This document shows, in pieces, positions 1-6,097 of a stretch of 9,612 nucleotides of DNA. Where the stretch lies: assembly GCA_050743625.1 (NCBI GenBank), contig JBOGED010000134.1, forward strand, positions 1 to 9,612, written 5' to 3'. The notes under the pieces are model-generated. The model had not been told where the DNA came from. It was given only the letters and a program-made list of their open reading frames with translations, and ran no database searches. Position numbers and translations under genes: made by a program. Numbering within the stretch: the stretch's first letter is position 1; the number at the start of each line of letters is the position of its first letter. The DNA is from JBOGED01 sp050743625 (GTDB lineage Bacteria > Actinomycetota > Nitriliruptoria > Euzebyales > Egibacteraceae).

Positions 1-14
1 GCGCACATCCGCCA

Positions 15-47
15 CACGGCCACTGCGCACGGCCACTGCGCACGGCC
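15..47. repeat. 13-bp tandem repeat, about 2.5 copies
   Basis: The unit CACGGCCACTGCG occurs at 15-27 and 28-40, followed by a partial third copy (CACGGCC) at 41-47. It lies at the window edge, upstream of the first gene. No function can be read from it; it could be the end of an upstream gene with a repeated coding segment, or a non-coding minisatellite. Nothing else recognisable lies in 48-100. Confidence 0.8.
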
Positions 48-101
48 CATCCAAAGAAGACGGGACTCGCCACGATAGCCCTTCGGCAAAGAACAATTTC
101 C

Positions 102-128
102 TTGCAACTTGCTCTCACCTGTTATGAT
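102..128 (+). promoter_or_regulatory. candidate sigma-70-type promoter for the first transport operon
   Basis: TTGCAA (102-107) resembles a -35 box and TATGAT (123-128) is one base from the -10 consensus. The 15-nt spacer is short. The stretch is markedly AT-rich in an otherwise GC-rich window and sits just before the first lipoprotein reading frame. I looked for, and did not see, a clear IdeR/DtxR, Fur or Zur box here. If this is the promoter, a start codon at 145 or 170 is more likely than one at 109 or 124. Confidence 0.35.
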
Positions 129-912
129 ATCGCGGTCGGGCGGAATGATCGCGGTAGATGGCGAGAATCATGACGTTGGTGAAAGGCTGGGACTCCGGGC
201 CGCGGCGGTCCTGCTGATGTTCAGCCTGGCGGTTGCCGGTTGCGGGACCGCGGGGATCACTGCCGCGGCAGGCGCTGCCGGCGACTTTCCGGTGGAGGTG
301 ACGAGCTGCGGAGTCACGACCCACGTACGAGCAGCCGCCGAGCAGGGCGATCACGCTGTCGATCAATAGCACGGAGGTGATGCTCGCGCTCGGCCTGGGC
401 GATCGCATCGCGGGGATCGTCGCTGACCCGGAACCACTGGCCCGATTCTCCGAAGAATTCGATCAATCAGAGGCCATCGCGGATAAAGAATATCCGCTGC
501 CCGCCCTGGAAACGGTTCTCAGACGCAACCCGGATTTTATCCTTTCTAACTATGCGGGCGAATTCGCGAATGAAACCCTCGGCTCACGTGAAAAGCTTGC
601 ACGGCAAGGTGTGCAGACCTATCAAACGGCCGGAGCCCGCGGAGAAGGATTTGGCGGAAGAAATAGCTTAGATCAGCTCTACGCTGACATCGGGAACCTC
701 GGCCGCATCTTCGGCGTGCCCGATCGGGCGCACGCGCTGATCGCGGACATGCGGAGCGAGGCAGCGTCCGCGACCACGCGGCTCGCCAGCGCTGGCGAGC
801 CGCCGGTGCGGGTGTTCAGCTACGACAGCGGGACCGACGCGCCCGCGACCAGCGCCGGCGGGCTACTGGGGGACCTCATGACACAGGCCTGGTGGCGACA
901 ACCATCAACTTT

Positions 913-951
913 CCTGCACTGTGCAGGGTTGGTCCGGTATTCCGGACGAAC
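913..951. repeat. Two adjacent inverted repeats at the 3' end of the broken binding-protein gene
   Basis: CCTGCACTGTGCAGG (913-927) is a 15-bp palindrome around a central T. It abuts a second hairpin at 928-951: GTCCGG (932-937), loop TATT, CCGGAC (942-947), extended by GTT/AAC across one G-G mismatch. They lie where recognisable binding-protein sequence stops. They could be a transposon footprint, a recombination scar or an RNA hairpin; there is no U-tract to support a terminator. Confidence 0.5.
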
Positions 952-977
952 GCCGCACGATGCGGATCGACACGCTG

Positions 978-983
978 AGGAGG
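978..983 (+). promoter_or_regulatory. Ribosome binding site fixing the GTG start at 991
   Basis: A perfect AGGAGG lies 7 nt upstream of GTG 991. It sets the start of the first ABC gene, which opens with the expected basic residues before the first membrane helix. Confidence 0.8.
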
Positions 984-1998
984 TTGTCTCGTGCGATTAA
1001 CTAGGCGGCTGCTCGCCATGGCACCGCACGTCCGTTGGCGGCTGGTCGGACTCGTGCTGTTGCTGCTGGGCGTGACCGCCACGTATGTCGGCCAGGGGAT
1101 CTTGATCGCTCGGGTGTTGGCGGCGATCTTCGCGAGGCAGGCAGTGGTGTCGGTAGTCCCGCTGCTGGCTGGTGTCGTGGCGCTGGTGGCGGTGCGCGCG
1201 GTGCTGCTCATGCGACGCGACGTGGCAGGACTCGAGGCCTCGGCAGCGGTGAAGAAAGCGTTGCGCCAGCGATTGATCGGCAAGCTGTTCGAGTTGGGAC
1301 CGGGGTGGATACAGCGTACGCGAGCGGGGGCCGTCCAGGTCACGGTGGTGGACGGGGTGGAGCCGGTCGATCCCTATATCGGGCTGTTCATCCCGCAGTG
1401 CGTCGCAGCTGTGCTGGGCGCGGTGGCGGTGAACGCCTATGTCATCTCACTCGACCCCTTGGTGGGGACGATCGTGGTGGCGTGCGTCGTCGCCATACCG
1501 CTGGTGACCCAGCTGATGTTGCGGCTGATCCGGGCTCGTATCACGGCGTGGCGGGTGTTGTTTCGGGCGACGGCCGCCGAGGGCCTCGAGGCCGTGCAAG
1601 GCATAGCCACGCTCAAGGCGTTCAACGCCAGCCGGCGCCGCCGTGTCGAACTGGTCGCCAACGCCCGGGAGTTCAGCCAGATATCGATCCGCCTGAACGT
1701 TATGTGGTGCGCCAGCGGCGGCACCACCGCGTTCTTGATGGCGTTGGGCACCGGGCTGGCCGTGGGGATCGGGGCGGTCCACCGGGCGGACGGCGCGTTG
1801 TCGACCACCGAGCTGTTGACCATCTTGATGCTGGCCCGTGAGTGCTTCCGGCCGCTGCACGACCTGCAGATGGCTTACCACCAGAGCTGGTCGTTCAGGA
1901 GTTCCTCGCAGGAGATCTTCGAGCTGCTCGACGCCCAACCCGACCTCGTCGAACCCGCCACGGCGGCCCCCGTGCACCTGTCGCAGGCGCTTCCCTTT

Positions 1999-2014
1999 GG
2001 GGGGAGCTCCCCCC
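1999..2014. repeat. 16-bp perfect palindrome GGGGGGAGCTCCCCCC in the domain linker
   Basis: Six G, AGCT and six C form a perfect self-complementary sequence, coding for GGSSP between the membrane and ATPase domains of ABC subunit 1. It resembles the G-tract repeats at 2735-2776. Confidence 0.85.
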
Positions 2015-2734
2015 GACCCCCTGGCCTGGTGTTCGAGGGAGTGTCGTTCGCCTACCGGGAGAGGTCGCGCCCGGCGTTGGACCAGTTCTCGCTGGAGGTG
2101 ACGCCAGGCGAGCGGGTCGCGCTCGTCGGCCGGTCCGGCGCGGGCAAGACCACCGTGGTGTCACTGCTCCTGCGCTTCTTCGAGCCACAACAGGGCCGCA
2201 TCCGCATCGACGGCCATGACATCCGCGATCTCCCAATCGAGGTGTTGCGCGCCCAGGTCGCGGTCGTCTCGCAGGACACCTATCTGTTCCACGGCAGCGT
2301 CCGGCACAACCTGCAGCTCGCCCGGCCCGACGCGACGCAAGCCCAGCTGGAGGAGGCGGCGCGGGCGGCGGCGGCGCACGAGTTCATCGTTCGCCTACCG
2401 GAGGGCTATGACACGATCGTCGGCGAGCGCGGGCTGGGGTGGCGAGCGTCAGCGCATCGCGATCGCCCGCGCGCTGTTGAAGGACGCGCCGGTCCTGGTG
2501 CTGGACGAGGCCACGTCCAACGTCGACGCCGCCAACGAGGCCAGCATCCAGCAGGCGCTGGAAACCCTGTCGCGGGGGCGCACCACGTTGGTGATCGCCC
2601 ATCGCCTGTCGACCGTACGCGACGCCGACCGTGTCGTCGTACTCCACGAGGGCAGGGTGACCGAGATCGGCGACCACGAGGCGCTGCTCGCCCGCCAGGG
2701 AGCCTACGCCCGGCTGGTCGCCGCCCAGGGGGCA

Positions 2735-2776
2735 GGGGGGAGTCCCCCCACCAGACAGGGAGTCGGGGGGAGTCCT
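2735..2776. repeat. G-tract direct repeat with hairpin potential in the ABC subunit 1 tail
   Basis: GGGGGGAGTCC begins at 2735 and again at 2765, a 30-bp period giving a 10-residue protein repeat. The first copy is also an inverted repeat, GGGGGGAGTCCCCCC (2735-2749). It lies immediately before the ribosome binding site of the next gene, so it could also affect mRNA folding there. Confidence 0.8.
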
Positions 2777-2786
2777 TCCACATCGC

Positions 2787-2792
2787 AGGAGG
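2787..2792 (+). promoter_or_regulatory. Ribosome binding site of ABC subunit 2
   Basis: A perfect AGGAGG lies 7 nt before ATG 2800. The start overlaps the subunit 1 stop (ATGA, 2800-2803), which supports translational coupling and equal dosage of the two halves. It also shows that subunit 2 is a separate gene, although the frameshift in subunit 1 now leaves one open frame running across the junction. Confidence 0.85.
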
Positions 2793-2799
2793 TGCCACG

Positions 2800-4589
2800 A
2801 TGACCGCTGTCCCCGCCAACGCTCCCGTCGCGAGCGGCTCGCTGGTCGCCCGGTTGCGCCCGTTGCAGGGCGTGCTCGGGCCACACCGCCTGCTCGTCTG
2901 GTATGCAATCGCGTGCGGCATGGCCTACCAGGTCGTGGCGTTGGCCGTCGCGGGCACCGCCGCCTGGCTGGTCGGTCAGGCGGCGACCGGAGCCAGCGCC
3001 GCGCAGCTGCGCGGCGGGTTGATCCTGCTGGGCGCGTTGGTCGTGCCGGCCGCGCTGCTCCGATGGGGGGATTGGTACCTCGCTCATGTGGCGGCGTACC
3101 TGGTACTGGCTGACATGCGCAGTACGGCCTACGCGGCGTTCGAGCGGTTGTCACCCGGCTATCTGCTGGAGCGCCGCTCAGGCGACCTCGGTGCGGCGGT
3201 GATGTCCGACATTGAGATGCTCGAAGGGTGGATCGCCCACACCTTGAGCCCGCTGGTGGTCGCGGCCACCGTGCCACTGGCCGCGCTGGTCGCCTTGGCG
3301 GTGTTCGACCCCGCGATCGCCTTGGCGTTGGTGCCTGTGCTCGCGATGCTGGTCAGCATACCGGCCTGGCTGCGCCGGCAGGCGGCGGCACAGGGCGACG
3401 AGATGCGCGCCCGCCTGGGCGAGCTCAACGCTGAGACCGTGGACGTGTTCCAGGGGTTACGCGAGCTCGTCACGTTCGGCGCCCGCCGTCGGCGGCTGGA
3501 GCGTGTGGCCGACCAGGACGACGCGTTGCTGGCGGCCAAGGTCGCTCACGGCCGCCGAGCTGGCCTGGAGCACGCAGCCACTGACGTATTGACCGTGCTC
3601 GGGCTGGTGGCGGTGCTGGTGGTCGCCGCGGTCCAGGTCACCCGAGGGCAGCTGGAGCCGGCGCTGTTCCCGGTCGCCGTGATCCTGGCCGCCACGACGT
3701 TCATGCCGGTGCTCGCGGTGTTGGACGTGTTCCGCGAGCTGAACCTGGTCGGCGCGGCCGCCAAGCGGGTCACGGCAATCCTCGACGCCCCCGCCCCGGT
3801 CGTCGATCTGGTATCCGAGCCGCCACCTGGTCCGATCCAACCGGCGGTGCGGTTCGAGGACGTGTCCTTTCGTTACGCGTCGACACTCCCCGACGCCGTG
3901 GACGGCGTGTCGTTCGAGATCGCCCCCGGCGAGACGGTCGCGTTGGTCGGCCATTCTGGTGCGGGAAAGTCGACGTGTGCGCACTTGCTGCTGCGCCTGT
4001 GGGACGTCGGCCAAGGCGCGATCAGGATCGGCGGTCACGATGTGCGCGCGTTCCCGCAAGAGTCGCTGCGCGAGTTGCTCACGTTCGTGCCTCAGGACGT
4101 GTTCCGTTCAATGTCTCGCTGCGGGATAACATCCGCCTGGCCCGTCCCGACGCGAGCGACGCCGAGGTCGAGGCGGCGGCTCGCGCGGCGCTGGCCGACG
4201 AGTTCATCACCGGGCTGCCGGACGGCTACGACACCGTCGCCGGTGAGCTGGGCGCCCGCCTGTCCGGCGGCCAACGGCAACGCATCGCGCTGGCCCGGGC
4301 GCTACTCAAGGACGCGCCGATCCTGGTCATGGACGAGGCCGTGTCCAATCTGGACGCCGCCAGCGAGCAAGAGGTCGCCGTCGCCATGGCCCACGCCCGC
4401 CAAGGCCGCACCACATTGGTGATCGCCCATCGCCTGTCCACCATCCGCTCGGCCGACCGGCTGGTGGTCCTCGAGCACGGCCGCGCCGCCGAGACCGGCG
4501 CCCACGACCAGCTCATCGCCCAAGGCGGTGTCTACGCCCGCCTGATCGCCTCCCAACTCGCCAGCGCGGCCCCGGAGGGATTGCGATGA
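2800..4589 (+). pseudogene. ABC transporter half-subunit 2 (membrane domain + ATPase), one-base frameshift
   Basis: This is the partner half-transporter, about 596 residues if restored. Hydrophobic segments lie at about 33-60, 71-88, 148-169, 171-188, 262-280 and 288-310. In the ATPase, FRYA is near 357-360, Walker A GHSGAGKST is at 384-392 and the Q-loop Gln is at 432 (VPQDVF). After Phe435 the frame is lost between 4105 and 4106: TTCCGTTCAAT stands where TTC CTG TTC AAT (FLFN) is expected, so one T appears missing. The other frame continues with NVSLRDNIRLARP, signature LSGGQ (4260-4274), Walker B ILVMDEA, SNLDA and IAHRLS, and stops at 4587-4589. TTCCGTTC is not a slippery heptamer, so programmed frameshifting is unlikely. 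The sequence somewhat resembles CydC and IrtB; the exporter-fold heterodimer call is firm, the substrate is not. The stop overlaps a further ATG (4586). Confidence 0.8.
4574..4579 (+). promoter_or_regulatory. Ribosome binding site for a coupled start at 4586
   Basis: GGAGGG lies 6 nt before ATG 4586, which overlaps the stop of ABC subunit 2. Such a well-formed initiation site implies that a third operon gene once began here. Confidence 0.5.
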
Positions 4590-4825
4590 TCGACCACGAC
4601 GACCCGACGGCGACGGTGCTCTGGAGCGTTACCAGCAGTCCGCGACGGCACCCAGAGCACGGCAGAGCTCACTATCGCGAACCCTGCCAAGGCTCCCCGC
4701 ACGGTCGGTCAACGACCAGCGCGGGATCGGCTGAAGATTGTCGAACGTGGCCGCGCACACGTCGTTCAAGCCTTCGTCCGGGCCGAGGGGAACCTCCGTC
4801 GGTATCCCACGGACAGTCCGAGTGA
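4586..4825 (+). pseudogene. Probable truncated third gene of the ABC operon (unrecognised)
   Basis: ATG 4586 shares ATGA with the upstream stop and has a good ribosome binding site. The reading frame begins MIDHDDPTATVLWSVT and then turns into Arg/Ser/Pro-rich sequence with no recognisable domain. From 4629 on it lies antisense to the clean mazF gene, so only the first 14 or so codons are plausible original coding sequence. I infer that a downstream gene lost all but its start when the mazEF segment was joined here. It could instead be a chance open frame; I do not recognise a family. Confidence 0.3.
4616..4660. terminator. 9-bp inverted repeat between convergent transcripts, possible terminator
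   Basis: GTGCTCTGG (4616-4624) is exactly complementary to CCAGAGCAC (4652-4660), enclosing 27 nt that include the mazF stop. It lies where the ABC operon and the mazF transcript converge, a usual place for a bidirectional terminator. There is no U-tract on either side and one arm is inside mazF, so the call is weak. Confidence 0.3.
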
Positions 4826-4973
4826 TAGGCGCCACGAGGACGGTCTTCAAGACCCCCAACGCCTGATCACGAGTCACCACGAGCACCGGCCGACGACCGG
4901 CCTCGGGGAGTTCCGCCCACCAGATGTCTCCTTGGGTCGGAGCCGTCCGGTGGGGATCCCTACCGGATCCCAT
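4629..4973 (-). CDS. mazF: MazF/PemK-family toxin (endoribonuclease)
   Basis: This 114-residue protein is predicted to be the toxin of a type II toxin-antitoxin pair, cutting single-stranded RNA at short sequences and so stopping translation when the antitoxin is lost. The family opening is clear: GDIWWAELPEAGRRPVLVVTRD (15-36), then VLVAPITRTVRGIPTEV and FDNLQPIP. By motif position, Arg28 and Thr51 correspond to the catalytic Arg29 and Thr52 of E. coli MazF. The length matches the family, with about 13 extra residues before the fold; ATG 4973 is the only start in this frame before the antitoxin stop. It follows the antitoxin gene by 15 nt. Its Shine-Dalgarno-like GGTGGGG lies inside a hairpin (4950-4984). 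No lesion is visible and it is probably functional. Cleavage specificity cannot be inferred. Confidence 0.9.
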   Translation of the reverse strand: MGSGRDPHRTAPTQGDIWWAELPEAGRRPVLVVTRDQALGVLKTVLVAPITRTVRGIPTEVPLGPDEGLNDVCAATFDNLQPIPRWSLTDRAGSLGRVRDSELCRALGAVADCW

Positions 4974-4984
4974 GGGAACCCCAC
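4950..4984 (-). promoter_or_regulatory. Hairpin masking the mazF ribosome binding site
   Basis: On the mRNA, GTGGGGTTCCC (4984-4974) pairs with GGGATCCCCAC (4960-4950) at 10 of 11 positions. The ATG lies at the start of the 13-nt loop and the G-rich Shine-Dalgarno is in the 5' arm. The antitoxin stop codon (4989-4991) is only a few bases upstream, so a ribosome finishing the antitoxin would be expected to open the stem. This predicts that toxin is made only when antitoxin is translated. The pairing is seen; the regulatory role is inferred. Confidence 0.5.
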
Positions 4985-4988
4985 CGAA

Positions 4989-5246
4989 TCACCACGGCTC
5001 CTCGGCGATGAGGGTAGCCAAGTTCGTCTCGGCCGCTGCCAACTCCTCGCGTGTCTGAGGAACGCGCTCGTACCCGGCCACAATCGCCTCGCCGATCGCC
5101 CGCCGCCGTTCGCTGTCCAACAATGCCACCACCGCGAGCCGCACGGCTTCTGCTCTCGACTCGAACCGCCCGGTGGCGACCAGCTCGTCGAGACGCGCAA
5201 CATCATCCTTGCCCAACCGCGCCGCAACCTGGGTACCAAATGTCAT
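4989..5246 (-). CDS. mazE: MazE-like ribbon-helix-helix antitoxin
   Basis: This 85-residue protein is predicted to be the labile antitoxin that binds and blocks the toxin encoded next to it and represses its own operon. Residues about 5-11 (TQVAARL) fit the DNA-contacting strand, followed by two helices (KDDVARLDELVATGRF and SRAEAVRLAVVALLDSERR), the layout of CopG/MetJ ribbon-helix-helix proteins. The C-terminal part (about 52-85), ending LATLIAEEPW, fits the toxin-wrapping tail seen in actinobacterial MazE antitoxins. ATG 5246 is 4 nt after the methyltransferase stop, with only a weak ribosome binding site, which suggests translational coupling to that gene. The toxin gene follows after 15 nt. 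No lesion is visible. Confidence 0.85.
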   Translation of the reverse strand: MTFGTQVAARLGKDDVARLDELVATGRFESRAEAVRLAVVALLDSERRRAIGEAIVAGYERVPQTREELAAAETNLATLIAEEPW

Positions 5247-5260
5247 GTCACTACGGTACC
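5232..5260. promoter_or_regulatory. Candidate autoregulatory operator around the antitoxin start
   Basis: Two GGTACC palindromes (5232-5237 and 5255-5260, 23 bp apart) flank a direct repeat TGTCA-TGTCA (5241-5250) that covers the antitoxin start codon. Ribbon-helix-helix dimers bind short repeated or palindromic half-sites, so this is a reasonable operator candidate. It would require an internal promoter in the 3' end of the methyltransferase gene, which I could not identify. Confidence 0.3.
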
Positions 5261-5994
5261 ACAGATGAGGCGCTGCCTTCGCCCCCTGGGTTGGAGGCGG
5301 TCACGATGAAGAAGCGGCCCTCCGCGGGGGCATCCTCTTCGGGTAGGCGCTCGACGATCTCCAGGCGTCCCGCCTTGACGTCGGTGAAGCCGGCCTCGAC
5401 GACGAACCGCATGACGTCTTGCGGCCCTTTCAGGTCGAAGAGGGGGAGTCCGTGGACGAGGTCGGCGTAACACTCGACCCAGGTCTGGTACCAGGCGTAC
5501 TCGCGGTATTGGTCGGGGTCCCAGCCATTTCGAAACCAGTCGCCGTCGATGACGACGAGCGTGCCGCCGGGCCGTAGCAGGCGTCTGGCGGAGCGCAACG
5601 CCGCCGCCGGGTCCTCGAGCGTCCAGAACACGCAGCGGCTGGTGATGGCGTGGACGCTGGCCGGCTCGCCGGGCGGGTCCGCAGCGTCGCCCTTCTCGAA
5701 GGTGACCTCGACATTCCGCTCACGAGCCCTGGCTCGGGCGAGCGCGAGCCTGTTCTCCCCCAGATCCACGCCCCGTACCGTGTAGCCCATCCCGGCGAGG
5801 AGCAAGCTGACCCAGCCGGTTCCACAGCCCAGATCGAGTACCCGCGCCGGAGGCGGCGGCAGGACGCGCTCGAGTTCGGCCCGCCAGGCCGCCGCCTTGC
5901 GTTCGGCCTCGAGCCCGGAAAGCTGCTGCTCATGGTCGGCAATCATCTCAGGAGAGTCCCAGTACTGGATCATCCGGTCCGTGGCCCGCGTCAC
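5251..5994 (-). CDS. Class I SAM-dependent methyltransferase
   Basis: This 247-residue cytosolic enzyme is predicted to transfer a methyl group from S-adenosylmethionine to an unknown acceptor. Motif I VLDLGCGTG is at 52-60, the acidic post-I motif GVDLGE is near 74-79, and a GDAAD segment and LLRPGGTLVVIDGDWF follow, the order of Methyltransf_11-type Rossmann enzymes. The C-terminal third (WDPDQYREYAWYQTWVECYADLVHGLPLFDLKG) is probably the substrate lid; it is not distinctive enough to name a substrate. The frame is open further upstream, but GTG 5994 has a perfect AGGAGG at 6005-6000, 5 nt away, and gives a family-like N-terminus (MTRATDRMIQYWDSPEM). It is divergent from the NikA-like gene and leads into the mazEF pair with a 4-nt gap. 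A role in modifying a metallophore is conceivable from context but unproven. Confidence 0.85.
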   Translation of the reverse strand: MTRATDRMIQYWDSPEMIADHEQQLSGLEAERKAAAWRAELERVLPPPPARVLDLGCGTGWVSLLLAGMGYTVRGVDLGENRLALARARARERNVEVTFEKGDAADPPGEPASVHAITSRCVFWTLEDPAAALRSARRLLRPGGTLVVIDGDWFRNGWDPDQYREYAWYQTWVECYADLVHGLPLFDLKGPQDVMRFVVEAGFTDVKAGRLEIVERLPEEDAPAEGRFFIVTASNPGGEGSASSVVP

Positions 5995-6097
5995 GAGAAC
6001 CTCCTGTCGCCCACAGCTGGCTTTAGTAGATGACTTGCGGTTCCGAGTACTGTAGCCTCTGAGCAGGGCAAACGCGGGGCGGCAACGAGGTGGCGAT
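5995..6097. promoter_or_regulatory. Divergent intergenic region with probable back-to-back promoters
   Basis: This 103-bp gap separates the methyltransferase operon (left) from the binding-protein operon (right), so promoters for both must lie in or near it. Its centre (about 6020-6058) is relatively AT-rich. TACTGT (6048-6053) could serve as a -10 for the right-hand operon, but no convincing -35 is present. AGTACT (6046-6051) is a small palindrome. I saw no NikR, IdeR or Zur box and no riboswitch. Confidence 0.35.
6000..6005 (-). promoter_or_regulatory. Ribosome binding site fixing the methyltransferase GTG start
   Basis: AGGAGG on the minus strand, 5 nt before GTG 5994, decides the start against much longer open-frame alternatives that would overlap the divergent gene. 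Confidence 0.8.

Larger units (their letters stand above)
145..1000 (+). pseudogene. Broken ferric-siderophore-type ABC substrate-binding lipoprotein (Peripla_BP_2-like)
   Basis: Intact relatives capture iron-siderophore, haem or cobalamin outside the membrane and hand them to an ABC transporter. The first frame encodes a basic stretch, a hydrophobic segment and the lipobox LAVAGC, then FPVEVTSCG, the usual opening of this family. An extra base in the CCC run at 320-322 then shifts the frame. Reading on gives YEQPPSRAITLSINSTEV, a continuous family sequence that carries on to about 889 (NPDFILSNYAG, LYADIGNLGRIFG, GLLGDLMTQA). An extra T at about 890 seems to cause another shift, since the next frame gives GGDN, the expected continuation. 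The last roughly 80-100 residues of the C-terminal lobe are missing; the open frame merely runs on to a stop at 1000. Starts at 145 (in frame with the lipobox) or 170 (with another small shift near 182) are both possible. About half of the bases in 481-600 are G/C, lower than in neighbouring genes. Its position before two ABC genes fits a transport operon. Confidence 0.75.
991..2803 (+). pseudogene. ABC transporter half-subunit 1 (membrane domain + ATPase), frameshifted in the ABC signature
   Basis: This is an exporter-fold ABC subunit, predicted to pair with the next gene in the inner membrane. Restored, it would be about 606 residues, normal for the class. Membrane helices are visible at about 17-39, 52-74, 130-152, 157-179 and 243-265, with a weaker one near 270-287; the intracellular coupling segment EGLEAVQGIATLKAF is at about 197-211. 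The ATPase has an A-loop Tyr near 355, Walker A GRSGAGKTT (380-388) and a Q-loop Gln428. After GERGL (482, base 2436) the frame breaks: 8 bases corresponding to the LSG of LSGGE appear lost. The +1 frame resumes with GGERQRIAIARALL, Walker B VLVLDEAT (about 2491-2514), SNVDA and the H-loop IAHRLS, ending at TGA 2801-2803. The tail carries a 10-residue repeat (GGSPPTRQGV/GGSPSTSQEV). It overlaps the next gene by ATGA. Relatives include IrtA, YbtP and CydD; the substrate is not readable. Confidence 0.8.

Noticed and set aside
60..145. IdeR/Fur/Zur box or cobalamin riboswitch upstream of the first receptor
   Set aside because: No match to the consensus sites was found by eye and the space is too short for a cobalamin riboswitch.
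876..1343. 155-codon minus-strand frame ending in TLHSAGKLMVVATRPVS, considered as a transposase remnant
   Set aside because: Most of it is antisense to the ABC membrane domain and no transposase motif is present; the 890-990 part is too short to assign.
2384..3277. 297-codon open frame on the minus strand across the ABC genes
   Set aside because: It is Arg/Pro/Gly-rich with no domain and lies antisense to clear ABC coding sequence; it is a by-product of high GC.
4102..4110. Programmed ribosomal frameshift in ABC subunit 2
   Set aside because: There is no slippery heptamer or evident downstream structure, and no known family member uses one here.
4586..5470. Plus-strand open frames across the mazEF/methyltransferase region (4932-5309, 5051-5470)
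   Set aside because: They are antisense to three recognisable minus-strand genes and show no domain; only the first codons after 4586 were kept, as a possible fragment.
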